A stretch of 64,000 bases of DNA from Myxococcus qinghaiensis (GTDB lineage Bacteria > Myxococcota > Myxococcia > Myxococcales > Myxococcaceae). The stretch lies in the NCBI RefSeq assembly GCF_024198215.1, contig NZ_JAKCFA010000042.1, positions 1-64,000 of the forward strand, written 5' to 3'. Below, one piece after another: positions 25,583 to 34,191 of the stretch; within the stretch, counting starts at the first letter, position 1; every line of letters begins with the position of its first letter. The position numbers and the translations under genes were made by a program. A model generated the notes under the pieces. The model made no database searches. It saw only the letters and a list, made by a program, of their open reading frames with translations, and was not told the origin of the DNA.

Positions 25583-28500
25583 AGCTCTCCACCGCGGCCG
25601 TGAAGAACCCGCAGCTCACGCTGGTGGTGTTCGCCATGCTCGTCGCGCTGGGCGTCTCCAGCGCGCTGTCCATTCCCCGGGCGGAGGACCCTGTCTTCCC
25701 GATGCCGGGCTTCACGCTCGTCGCCGTCTACCCCGGCGCGAGCCCGGCGGACCTGGAGCAGCTCGTGGTGGACCCGCTGGAGGACGCCTTCGAGGAGCTC
25801 GATGACGTGAAGGAGGTGCGCAGCCGGATGGAGGACGGGCTGGCGCAGGTGGACATCGAGTTCGAGTCATCCGCGGACCCGGATGACAAGCACGCGGAGG
25901 TGCTGCGGCAGGTCACCGCCACGCGGCCCCAGCTCCCGGCGGGGCTGGTGCGCCTGGAGGTCATCCGATACAGCGCGGCGAACGTGAGCGTGGTGCAGTT
26001 GGCGCTGGTGGGGCCTCACGTCTCCGCGCGGGAGCTGGAGCGGCACGCGGACGCCCTGTCGGACCGGCTGAAGCACGTGGCCGGCGTGAAGAAGGCGGAG
26101 GTCTTCGCCGCGGCGAAGCAGGAGGTGCGCGTGTCGGTGGACCCGGAGCGACTCGCGCGCGTGGGCGTGTCGTTGGAGCGGGTGCTGCAGGCGCTCGGCG
26201 GCGCCAACCTCAATGTGCCCGCTGGCAGCGTGGACCTGGGCGCGCGGCGCTTCAACGTGAAGACGAGCAGCGAGTACACGTCGCTGGAGCAGGTGCGCGC
26301 CACCGTGGTGTCCGGCGGCGCGGCGGGCGTGGTGCGCTTGCAGGACGTGGCGGACGTGTCGTTTAGAGACCAGGACGCGGTGCACCTGGGCCGCTACAAC
26401 GGCGAGCGCGCGGTCTTCGTCGGCGTCACGCAGAAGGAAGGCGGCAATGTCTTCGCGGTGAGGGATGCGTCGCTGGAGGTTGCTCGCGAGTGGGCCCGGG
26501 AGCTGCCGAAGGGCCTGCGCCTGGAGACGGGGTTCGACCAGTCGCTCCAGGTGGAGCGGCGGCTGGGCGGCTTCGCGGCGGACTTCGCGCTGGCGCTCGC
26601 CCTGGTGTTGTTGACGCTGCTGCCCCTGGGCTTCCGGGCCAGCCTCATCGTCATGGTGTCCATTCCCCTGTCCCTGGCCCTGGGGCTCGCGGCGCTGCAC
26701 CACGCGGGCTTCACGCTCAACCAGCTCTCCATCGTCGGCTTCGTCATCGCCCTGGGACTGCTGGTGGATGACAGCATCGTGGTGGTGGAGAACATCGCCC
26801 GCTTCCTGCGCCTGGGGCACGGCCGGGTGAAGGCGGCGATTGAAGGCACATCGCAGATTGGACTCGCCGTGCTGGGCTGCACCGCCACGCTGGTGCTGGC
26901 CTTCGTCCCGCTGCTGTTCCTGCCCGGCACGTCCGGCCAGTTCATCCGCAGCCTGCCCATGGCGGTGGTGTTCACCATCCTCGCCTCGCTGCTGGTGTCC
27001 CTCACGGTGATTCCGCTCCTGGCCAGCCTCTTCCTCTCGGAGGGCGAGCACCCGGAGGGCAACCGCGTGCTGCGCTTCTTCCACCACTTCATCGAGCGCA
27101 GCTACCGCCCGCTCCTGCACCGCGCGCTGGCGCGGCCGGTGCTGACGGTGGTGGTGGCGGCGGCGCTCTTCGTGGGCAGCCTGGCGCTCGTCCCGGTGGT
27201 GGGCTTCAGTCTCTTCCCGAAGGCCGGCACGCCCATGTTCTACGTGAAGGTGGAGACGCCCGAGGGCGCCAGCCTGCCGGAGACGGACCGGGCCGTGCGC
27301 TTCGTGGAGGACACCCTGCGCCGCCGGCCGGAGGTCGTCTCCGTCTCCGCCAACGCGGGGCGAGGCCACCCGTCCGTCTACTACAACGTGCAGCCGAGCG
27401 CGGAGCGGCCCAACGTGGGCGAGGTCTTCGTGCAGCTCCATGACTACGACTCGGAGACGACGCCCGCGCTCTTGGACGCGCTGCGCGCGGAGCTGTCCGC
27501 GTACCCCGGCGCGCGCATCGAGGTGCGCGAGTTCGAGCAGGGGCCTCCCATCGAAGCGCCCGTGGCGGTGCGCCTGGTGGGGCCGGAGCTGGAGACGCTG
27601 CGCACGCTGGCCGCGCGGACCCAGCAGGTGCTGGAGACGACGCCGGGCACCCTCTACGTGAAGAACCCGGTGCAGACGCGCCGCACGGACCTCCAGGTGG
27701 AGGTGGACCGGGAGAAGGCGGGGCGGCTGGGCGTGCCCGCGGCGGAGGTGGCTCGCGCGGTGCGCTTCGGGCTCGCGGGCCTGCCGGCGGGCACCTTCCG
27801 CGACGAGGAGGGCGAGGACCATCCCATCCTCGTCCGGATGCCGCTGGAGTCCGGCACCTGGCCGGCACTGGGCTCGCTGGAGCGGCTACACGTGGCCAGC
27901 ATCACCGGCGCGCAGGTGCCCTTGGGGCAGGTGTCCCAGGTGCGGCTGGAGGCCAGTCCCAACCGCATCACCCACCATGACGGCGAGCGCTCCGTCACCG
28001 TCTCCGCCAGCGTGGCCACCGGGTACATCAACGACAACGTCATCCAGGAGGTGCTGCGCCGGCTGGACGCGGAGGTGAAGCCTCCGCCGGGCTACCGCCT
28101 GGAAGCGGCGGGAGAATTGGAGAGCCGCCAGGAGAGCTTCGACGGTGTGTCAGCGGCCGGCATCATCGCGGCCTTCGGCGTGCTGGCGGTGCTGGTGCTG
28201 GAGTTCCGCACGTTCCGCAGCACCCTCATCGTCGCGTCGGTGATTCCGCTGGGGTTGGTGGGCGGCATCCTCGCGTTGTTCCTCACCGGCAACACGCTGT
28301 CCTTCACCGCCTCCATCGGCTTCATCGCCCTGGTGGGCATCGAGGTGAAGAACAGCATCCTCCTGGTGGACTTCACGAATCAGCTCCGCGCGCGGGGCCT
28401 GTCCGTGGACCAGGCCATCGAGCAGGCGGGCGAGACGCGCTTCCTGCCCATCCTGCTCACCACGCTGACCGCCCTGGGGGGCCTGTTGCCCCTGGCGCTG

Positions 28501-28704
28501 GAGCACAGCAGCCTCTACTCCCCCCTGGCGTGGGTCATCATCGGCGGGCTGATTTCCTCCACCGTCCTCACCCGGGTGGTGACGCCGGTGGTGTACAAGT
28601 TGTTGGCCCCGGAGGTGGAGCGGGAGGGCGAGGCACCGGCCAGTGAAGGGCCGACGTCTCCGCTTCTGCCCGGCTCCGTCGCATCGGCCGGGGGCGCGGC
28701 ATAG
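25579..28704 (+). CDS. RND-family efflux pump
   Basis: This 1041-residue inner-membrane transporter has the AcrB-type layout: helix 1 (LTLVVFAMLVALGVS), a periplasmic porter domain, six helices near 330-550, a second porter domain, and six final helices. LSIVGFVIALGLLVDDSIVVVEN carries the conserved Asp pair of the proton relay in helix 4, and GIEVKNSILLVDF is the matching helix 10 motif with Lys and Asn. It is a proton-driven multidrug or solvent exporter. GYINDNVIQEVLRRLD and the FSLFPKAGTPMF segment fit the hydrophobe/amphiphile group. Coupled to the adaptor and followed by its likely repressor. Confidence 0.95.
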   Translation: MKLSTAAVKNPQLTLVVFAMLVALGVSSALSIPRAEDPVFPMPGFTLVAVYPGASPADLEQLVVDPLEDAFEELDDVKEVRSRMEDGLAQVDIEFESSADPDDKHAEVLRQVTATRPQLPAGLVRLEVIRYSAANVSVVQLALVGPHVSARELERHADALSDRLKHVAGVKKAEVFAAAKQEVRVSVDPERLARVGVSLERVLQALGGANLNVPAGSVDLGARRFNVKTSSEYTSLEQVRATVVSGGAAGVVRLQDVADVSFRDQDAVHLGRYNGERAVFVGVTQKEGGNVFAVRDASLEVAREWARELPKGLRLETGFDQSLQVERRLGGFAADFALALALVLLTLLPLGFRASLIVMVSIPLSLALGLAALHHAGFTLNQLSIVGFVIALGLLVDDSIVVVENIARFLRLGHGRVKAAIEGTSQIGLAVLGCTATLVLAFVPLLFLPGTSGQFIRSLPMAVVFTILASLLVSLTVIPLLASLFLSEGEHPEGNRVLRFFHHFIERSYRPLLHRALARPVLTVVVAAALFVGSLALVPVVGFSLFPKAGTPMFYVKVETPEGASLPETDRAVRFVEDTLRRRPEVVSVSANAGRGHPSVYYNVQPSAERPNVGEVFVQLHDYDSETTPALLDALRAELSAYPGARIEVREFEQGPPIEAPVAVRLVGPELETLRTLAARTQQVLETTPGTLYVKNPVQTRRTDLQVEVDREKAGRLGVPAAEVARAVRFGLAGLPAGTFRDEEGEDHPILVRMPLESGTWPALGSLERLHVASITGAQVPLGQVSQVRLEASPNRITHHDGERSVTVSASVATGYINDNVIQEVLRRLDAEVKPPPGYRLEAAGELESRQESFDGVSAAGIIAAFGVLAVLVLEFRTFRSTLIVASVIPLGLVGGILALFLTGNTLSFTASIGFIALVGIEVKNSILLVDFTNQLRARGLSVDQAIEQAGETRFLPILLTTLTALGGLLPLALEHSSLYSPLAWVIIGGLISSTVLTRVVTPVVYKLLAPEVEREGEAPASEGPTSPLLPGSVASAGGAA

Positions 28705-28722
28705 CGGCACTCGAGAGGCACC

Positions 28723-29388
28723 ATGGGCATCAAGGAGCGACGAGAGCGGGAGAAGCAGGCGACGCGGCAGCGCATCCTGGACGCCGCGCGCGAGCTCTAC
28801 GTCCAGGAGGGCTACGAGGCGATGACGATGCGGCGCGTCGCCGAGAAAATCGAGTACAGCGCCACCGCCATCTACGTGCACTTCAAGGACAAGGCCGCGC
28901 TCATCCAGGAGCTGTGCGCCCATGACTTCCTGCGCTTCGCGGAGGTGCTCAACAAGGTCGCCAAGGTGAAGGACCCGGTGGAGCGCCTGCGGAAGATGGG
29001 GCGGGCGTACATCGACTTCGCCCAGGAGTACCCCACCACCTACCGCCTGCTCTTCATGGAGCGCCGCCCGGCCGAAGTGGGGGCCACCAGCGCGGAGGGC
29101 CCGGAGCAGGGCAACCCCGAGCAGGATGCCTATGCCTTCCTCCGCCACGCCGTGCAGGAGGCGAAGGACGCGGACTGCTTCAAGCCCGAGCACCAGGACG
29201 TGGACATGGTGAGCCAGGCACTCTGGGGCGGCCTGCATGGCCTGGTCGCGCTGCACCTGGTGATGGGGCCCGAGGACAAGTGGATCGACATGCGCCCGCT
29301 CATGCGCACCGCGGTGCTGATGACGGACCTGCTCCTGGAGGGCCTCTGCAAGCCCTCCAAGGCAGGCGGCGCTACGCGGGCTCGATGA
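28723..29388 (+). CDS. TetR/AcrR-family transcriptional regulator
   Basis: The 221-residue protein starts 18 bases after the pump. Its N-terminal helix-turn-helix is typical: ATRQRILDAARELYVQEGYEAMTMRRVAEKIEYSATAIYVHFKDKAALI spans about residues 12-60. The C-terminal ligand-binding helical domain resembles the WHG/TetR_C type. By position it probably represses the efflux operon and responds to a pump substrate. Its last 17 bases overlap the convergent glyoxalase gene. Confidence 0.92.
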   Translation: MGIKERREREKQATRQRILDAARELYVQEGYEAMTMRRVAEKIEYSATAIYVHFKDKAALIQELCAHDFLRFAEVLNKVAKVKDPVERLRKMGRAYIDFAQEYPTTYRLLFMERRPAEVGATSAEGPEQGNPEQDAYAFLRHAVQEAKDADCFKPEHQDVDMVSQALWGGLHGLVALHLVMGPEDKWIDMRPLMRTAVLMTDLLLEGLCKPSKAGGATRAR

Positions 29389-29731
29389 AGTTGAGCCGGT
29401 AGCCGTCCGGGTCGGTGACGATGACCTCCCGGGTGTGCCACGGCTGGATGGCGGGGCCCTCCACCACGGCCCCCTGTGCCTGCGCCCGCAGGAGCAGCTC
29501 GTCCAGGCCGCTTTGTCCCTCGACGCGGAAGCCTACGAGGACACCCAGTCCCCGCCGGCCTTCCAGCTGCAACTGCGTTGGAGGCGCGACGAGGTAGACG
29601 TCCACCGCGCCCGCCCACTGGAGGCGGACGAAGGGGGGCTCCGCCTGGGTTCGCTCGAAGCCGAGCGCCTCGTAGAACGCGAGCGAGCGCGTCAGGTCCG
29701 AGACGAGCAGCTTGACGAAGGCCGGAATCAC
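29372..29731 (-). CDS. Glyoxalase/bleomycin-resistance (VOC) family protein
   Basis: The 119-residue protein starts at GTG 29731, which overlaps the stop of the glutathione transferase gene as GTGA. The paired beta-alpha-beta-beta-beta fold is visible: FVKLLVSDLTRSLAFYEALGFE, then VGFRVEG, and the closing VIVTDPDGYRLNFIEP with a metal-ligand Glu. Members bind or modify small electrophiles or antibiotics. Co-transcription with a glutathione transferase suggests detoxification. The substrate is unknown. Confidence 0.88.
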   Translation of the reverse strand: MIPAFVKLLVSDLTRSLAFYEALGFERTQAEPPFVRLQWAGAVDVYLVAPPTQLQLEGRRGLGVLVGFRVEGQSGLDELLLRAQAQGAVVEGPAIQPWHTREVIVTDPDGYRLNFIEPA

Positions 29732-30336
29732 TTCGTGAGGCCTTCGGCGACCAGCGCCGCCTGCACGTGCGGGCGAGCACCGACGCGCGCGTGGTAGGCC
29801 CGCACCGCCGGGAACGGCTCCATGTCCAGCTGCATGGGCTTGGCCCAGTTCAGCACGGTGAAGAGGTACGCGTCCGCGACGGAGAACTGCTCACCCAGGA
29901 GGAAGCTCTGCTTGGAGAGCAGCGCGTCCAGCGTCTTGAAGCGCGTGGCGAGCCGGTCCTTGTAGATCTTCTTCCCCTCGTCCGGAAACGCCGGGTTGAA
30001 GAGAGGGCTGAAGGACTTGTGGATTTCGGTGCCGATGAAGTTGAGCATCTCCTGGAGCTGGTAGCGCTCCAGGGTGCCGTTGGCCGGGGCCAGCTTCGCC
30101 TCGGGCGCCTGGTCCGCGAGGTACTGGACGATGGCGGGGCCCTCCGTCAGCACCGCGCCGTTGTCCAACTGGAGGGCGGGGACATAGCCCTTGGGGTTGA
30201 CGGCGAAGAAGTCCGCGCCGGTCTCCGTCTTCTTGGAGCGCAGGTCCACCTTCTCGATGTCGAACTTCAGGCCCGCCTCACGCAGGACGATGTGCGGGGA
30301 CAGCGAACAGGCACCGGACGAGTAGAAGAGCTTCAT
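29728..30336 (-). CDS. gstA: Glutathione S-transferase (beta class-like)
   Basis: The 202-residue protein is read from ATG 30336, although the frame is open further upstream. The thioredoxin-like domain begins MKLFYSSGACSLSPHIVLREAGL with the Cys10 and Ser11 typical of bacterial beta-class enzymes. YVPALQLDNGAVLTEGPAIVQYL includes the cis-Pro and the Glu-Gly-Pro glutathione-binding site. The helical C-terminal domain has LLGEQFSVADAYLFTVLNW. It conjugates or reduces electrophiles with glutathione and is coupled to a VOC protein. Confidence 0.92.
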   Translation of the reverse strand: MKLFYSSGACSLSPHIVLREAGLKFDIEKVDLRSKKTETGADFFAVNPKGYVPALQLDNGAVLTEGPAIVQYLADQAPEAKLAPANGTLERYQLQEMLNFIGTEIHKSFSPLFNPAFPDEGKKIYKDRLATRFKTLDALLSKQSFLLGEQFSVADAYLFTVLNWAKPMQLDMEPFPAVRAYHARVGARPHVQAALVAEGLTK

Positions 30337-30616
30337 GGGAGCGGATTCCTCACGTGTGGGGTTTCGAGGCGCGCAGTTCTGCACCTTCCCGAGGAGGGAT
30401 TCCACCGTTTCGAGAGGGCAGGCCCGGCAGGTTGCCTGGCTCCTGGGTCCGAGGGGCCCCGCTGCCGGGGGCGTGCGCGGAGTGGTAGTTCTTTTGCTCG
30501 GAGGTCGGCGCCGGCTCGGGGAGCCCGCCACGCCTCCTTACCCCCAGAGCGAGCCCGGCCCCCGGGGCGCTCCGTCAGACATGGCCGGGCCTCGCGCCCG
30601 AACCTGGAAGGACCCT

Positions 30617-31420
30617 ATGCGTTTCAAAGTCACTCTGCTGCTGCCCGTCGCGTTGCTGGCGTGGGGCGTGATGCCGGCGTGCTCCGGTGATGACGACGAC
30701 AAGCCCGACGCCGGTGGCAACCCGAGCGACGGCGGCACGGGCACCGCGTCCTGCCCCACGGGCGCCCTCATCTGCGAGACGTTCGAGAACGGCTCCTCGG
30801 GTTGGGACGTCGGGAACACGCACTCCACCATCGAGGCGGACACCACGAAGCCGCACACCGGCGCGCGCTCGCTGCACGTCGTGACGGAGGACGGCATCGA
30901 CGAGAAGCAGGGCGAGGGCGAGGCGATTGCCCGATGGATGAGGACCATCCCCGCGTTCGAGACGCAGCTCTTCGTGCGCGCGCACGTCTTCATGAAGGCC
31001 TTCCCCGGTGACCAGGGGCAGATGGGCACCTACTTCGTCCTCTTCTCCGACAGGGACTCGGACTTCGGCGGCATCGAGCTTCAGGTCATCCGCGACACGG
31101 GCTTCGCGCTCGATGACTGGTCCGCCCGTTCGGGGCAGGGTTGGAACCGGCAGGGGCCGCCCGTCAACCTGGGCATGTCCGCTGGCCGCTGGGTCTGCCT
31201 GGAGTGGGAGGTGCGCCGCCCCACCGCGTCCAGCACCCACGGCAACGCGCGCGTCTACGTGGACGGCGCGCTGGCCCACGACTTCACCGACATCGGCATG
31301 CGCTCCTTCAACAACTTCTGGGTGGGCTACGGCTTCGTGCACCCCCAGGGGCCGTCCGCCTCCGAGACGTGGATCGACAACCTCGTCGTCAGCCGCACCC
31401 AGCGCGTCGGCTGCGAGTAG
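30617..31420 (+). CDS. Lipoprotein with a concanavalin-like (LamG-type) domain
   Basis: ATG 30617 gives 267 residues with a lipoprotein signal ending GVMPAC and an acidic Asp-rich spacer after the Cys. The mature part reads like a jelly-roll fold: CETFENGSSGWDV, ARSLHVVTEDG, LFVRAHVFM, WVCLEWEVRR, and NARVYVDGALAHDFTDIGM. Such domains bind carbohydrate in polysaccharide lyases and myxobacterial surface proteins. No catalytic residues are identified. Cell-surface location is inferred from the lipobox. Confidence 0.7.
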   Translation: MRFKVTLLLPVALLAWGVMPACSGDDDDKPDAGGNPSDGGTGTASCPTGALICETFENGSSGWDVGNTHSTIEADTTKPHTGARSLHVVTEDGIDEKQGEGEAIARWMRTIPAFETQLFVRAHVFMKAFPGDQGQMGTYFVLFSDRDSDFGGIELQVIRDTGFALDDWSARSGQGWNRQGPPVNLGMSAGRWVCLEWEVRRPTASSTHGNARVYVDGALAHDFTDIGMRSFNNFWVGYGFVHPQGPSASETWIDNLVVSRTQRVGCE

Positions 31421-31576
31421 CACGCGTCGTCACCGCCGGCCCGGGAGCTCCCCTGGGCTGGCGGCTCGCGTGGCCCCTTCCTCTCGATGGATGTCAGGGC
31501 CGCCTGGCAATGTTCGTGTTGTTTAGACACGAAGCCTCGCCGTCTTCTCGCGGCGGAGGTCTGTCAGGAGCGGGTC

Positions 31577-32398
31577 ATGTCGTTGAAGGAGCTGGCGCGG
31601 CAAACGGTGCGAATCACGGAGCAGGGGACGTATGTCGCGCCCTCGGGGCGGCACGTCTCGCTGGGGAGCCTGGTGGAGCGCGCCGTGAGCGGGACGGTGC
31701 TGTATCGCCCCGGCGACTTCGAGCGGCTCTCCGTGCCGGAGCGGAGCCCGGAGCCTCGGGTGCCCCGCCTGGAAGTCACGGGCGAGAAGACGGGACAGGC
31801 CGCGCGGCGCCTGATGGAAGAAGAGGGCGAGACGCGGGTCGCCGCGCTCAACTTCGCCTCCGCGAAGAACCCCGGAGGTGGCTTCCTGGGTGGCGCGAAG
31901 GCGCAGGAGGAGGACCTGGCGCGTTGCTCGGCGCTCTACCCGTGCCTCATGTCGCAGCGGGACTACTACGACACGAATCGGGCCGAGCGCTCGATGCTGT
32001 ACACGGACCACCTCATCTACTCGCCGGACGTGCCGTTCTTCCGGGACGACTCGCTGGAGTTGTTGGAGCGGCCCTTCTGCCTCTCCGTGCTCACCGCGCC
32101 CGCGCCCAATGCCGGCCAGGCGCTCCGCGTGGACCCGCGCGCGCGTCCCCAGGTCCATGCCGCCTTGCGAGCGCGGGCGCTGAAGGTTCTACAAGTGGCG
32201 GCGCACCAGGAGCACGAGGTCCTCGTCCTGGGCGCGTGGGGCTGCGGCGTCTTCCGCAACGAGCCGGCGGAGGCGGCCCACGCCTTCTCGCTCGCGCTGG
32301 CGGCGCTGCCCGGCGCCTTCAAGCGCGTGGTGTTCGCCGTGTACGAGCGGGGCGGAGACGGGCCCAACCTGCGCGCCTTCCGCGAGCACTTCTCCTGA
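31577..32398 (+). CDS. Microbial-type PARG-like protein (TIGR02452 family)
   Basis: ATG 31577 follows CAGGAG and gives 273 residues. The stretch NFASAKNPGGGFLGGAKAQEEDL holds the signature of poly(ADP-ribose) glycohydrolase macrodomains, a GGG loop followed by QEE with the catalytic Glu. VLVLGAWGCGVFRNEP is the second macrodomain loop that wraps the diphosphate. The length matches the TIGR02452 family. It would remove ADP-ribose chains or related adducts from protein or nucleic acid. No ADP-ribosyltransferase is seen in the window. Confidence 0.88.
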   Translation: MSLKELARQTVRITEQGTYVAPSGRHVSLGSLVERAVSGTVLYRPGDFERLSVPERSPEPRVPRLEVTGEKTGQAARRLMEEEGETRVAALNFASAKNPGGGFLGGAKAQEEDLARCSALYPCLMSQRDYYDTNRAERSMLYTDHLIYSPDVPFFRDDSLELLERPFCLSVLTAPAPNAGQALRVDPRARPQVHAALRARALKVLQVAAHQEHEVLVLGAWGCGVFRNEPAEAAHAFSLALAALPGAFKRVVFAVYERGGDGPNLRAFREHFS

Positions 32399-32500
32399 CG
32401 CGGAAGGCCGGGGCGCGGCGCGGATTTAACTCGGTTTAATTCCACCTCCGCTCCGGTTTGGACGACAACTCCCTCAAGCGTTCACTTCAGGGGGAAGCCG

Positions 32501-33385
32501 ATGCGAGGGGATTGGGGCGGTCCGGGGGAATCGCCGGTGGGTGTGGCGCGGGCGTCGGACGTCGCCGCGTCCGCGGGAGGGCTGTCATGGGTCTCTCGCG
32601 CGCGGGATGCTCGCACCGTTCGTGTCCTCGTCGGCCCCACGGGGATGCTGTCGGTGCTGGAGGACTTCGCGCGCGGCGTGGGGGGCGCCGCCGCGAGTCC
32701 GGGCATGGTGGGGGACGTCCTGCGCTGGTCCGGGTGGCAGGTGGACTTCGACGTCACCCAGCTGGAGGGGTTGGCGGCGTACCACCAGTTCCTCTCCACC
32801 GGTACGCTCTCCGAAGCGGTGTGCGAGGCGCGCGGCGTCTCCACGGCGACGCTCCAGGTCGCGGTGGGGGAGGCCCGCTTCGTGGGCGCGGAGCGCACGC
32901 AGACGTGGCTCGGCCAGGAGGCCAGCGTCTTCACCACCGACGAGAAGACCGGACGCGAGGCCTTCCACTACACCGCGCTCCTGGGCAACCTGGTCCTGCG
33001 CAGCCGGGGCGAGGTGGGGGACACGAGCAGCCAGCTCCACGAAGTCACGTTGACGGGCGTGGCCCACCAGCTCGTGCAGGCGCTGCGCCGGGTGCACCCG
33101 AGGACGGCGGCGCATGGCGACACGGCGGCGCTCGTCTTCACGGCGGACGAGGCCGAGCGGCTTCGTCAGGGCGCTCGTGACTGGCTGCGCGCCGCCGAGG
33201 AAGGACACCCGCCTGGAGAAGACGGCGCGCCCGAGTGGGTGCGGCGGATGGCTGGCGCGGAGTCCTCGGAGGAGGCCCTCACCTGGCTCTTCACCTCCGC
33301 GAGCGATGCGGCGCGGGTGGCGGAGCGCGTGCTGGAGCTGGGAGCGTTCCTCCTGGAGGCGGACGCGGCGACGGCCCAGGCGTGA
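32501..33385 (+). CDS. Unknown 294-residue protein
   Basis: A GGGGGA site precedes the ATG. The product has no signal peptide or membrane segment. It shows an N-terminal mixed region (RTVRVLVGPTGMLSVLEDFARGVGG), a beta-rich centre (TLQVAVGEARFVGAERTQTWLG) and a helical end. Codon use is like the neighbouring genes, so it is probably real. No family is recognised. It stands alone on the plus strand, with a convergent gene downstream. Confidence 0.65.
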   Translation: MRGDWGGPGESPVGVARASDVAASAGGLSWVSRARDARTVRVLVGPTGMLSVLEDFARGVGGAAASPGMVGDVLRWSGWQVDFDVTQLEGLAAYHQFLSTGTLSEAVCEARGVSTATLQVAVGEARFVGAERTQTWLGQEASVFTTDEKTGREAFHYTALLGNLVLRSRGEVGDTSSQLHEVTLTGVAHQLVQALRRVHPRTAAHGDTAALVFTADEAERLRQGARDWLRAAEEGHPPGEDGAPEWVRRMAGAESSEEALTWLFTSASDAARVAERVLELGAFLLEADAATAQA

Positions 33386-33415
33386 GGGGTGGGCGCCGCA
33401 GACGGCGCCGGGACT

Positions 33416-33976
33416 TCAGGGGTAGCGAGCGAAGACGGGCGCGGCCATGGACACCGACTCCGTGGACAGCTCCGGCTCCGTGCGGGTCAGCGGCTGATAG
33501 GCATCCACGGGTGACGCGCATCCGACGGCGAACTCCGCGGCCTCGCGCAGCTTCTCCAGCGCCCGCTCCGTACAGTGGAGCGTGATGAGGGGAAGAAAGC
33601 CCGGCTCGCTCATCCACTTCACCGCACCCAGCAGGTGATGCGCGCTCAGGAAGTCCGTCACCGCGTTGCGCAAGGCGCGGTTCTCCTCTCCCGCGGCCTG
33701 CAGGACAGCCCGCCTGTCTCGGGGGGGCGGGGCCGCTCGGGGCCCCCGCTCTTCCCGGGGCATGATGATGGTCTCAATCCACATCGGAGCGCCCTCCGGA
33801 CGGAAAACCCAATGGCGCGCTGACCAGGTGAGGCTGCTTGCTCTCTGGCCATCGGGAAGCTGGAGAATGATGCGCGATTTCACTTCGAGTTGTTTCTCTT
33901 CGCGCGCCAATTCCTTCTCGGAGGGCGACAAATTGTGAAAAATCGGAGTGACCCTGAAACACACGATGTCTGGCAT
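33416..33976 (-). CDS. Unknown 186-residue protein
   Basis: This begins MPDIVCFRVTPIFHNLS and shows a predicted beta-sheet start followed by a charged helix (SEKELAREEKQLEVKSRI). A Pro/Arg-rich bend sits near residue 85, with two helices later (NRALRNAVTDFLSAHHLLGAV and RALEKLREAAEFAVG). It has no signal peptide. The gene's first 150 bases are A/T-richer than its end. No known family is recognised. The divergent gap to the STAND gene is 215 bases and shows only a short CTCACC/GGTGAG hairpin (34123-34137). Confidence 0.6.
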   Translation of the reverse strand: MPDIVCFRVTPIFHNLSPSEKELAREEKQLEVKSRIILQLPDGQRASSLTWSARHWVFRPEGAPMWIETIIMPREERGPRAAPPPRDRRAVLQAAGEENRALRNAVTDFLSAHHLLGAVKWMSEPGFLPLITLHCTERALEKLREAAEFAVGCASPVDAYQPLTRTEPELSTESVSMAAPVFARYP

Positions 33977-34191
33977 TGGCCCACAGGGTGGGTGGATTCC
34001 GCGTAGGCGCGGGCCCTCACCTGTCCACGGGCGGACATAGGGATACGGCCAGAGGGTATGTCAGGCTGGGGTACATGAGACCTGGCCGCGCGGTGAGCCC
34101 CAAGACGCTGCATCCGACGCTTCTCACCTTGGGTGAGGGCGAGCGAGCGCGGTGGGCAGGGGGCGTTTCCTGAGTCGGCCCGAGGTCCATC

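Noticed and set aside
25867..27822. 651-codon minus-strand frame opposite the RND pump
   Set aside because: Antisense shadow; His/Arg/Gln-rich with no motifs.
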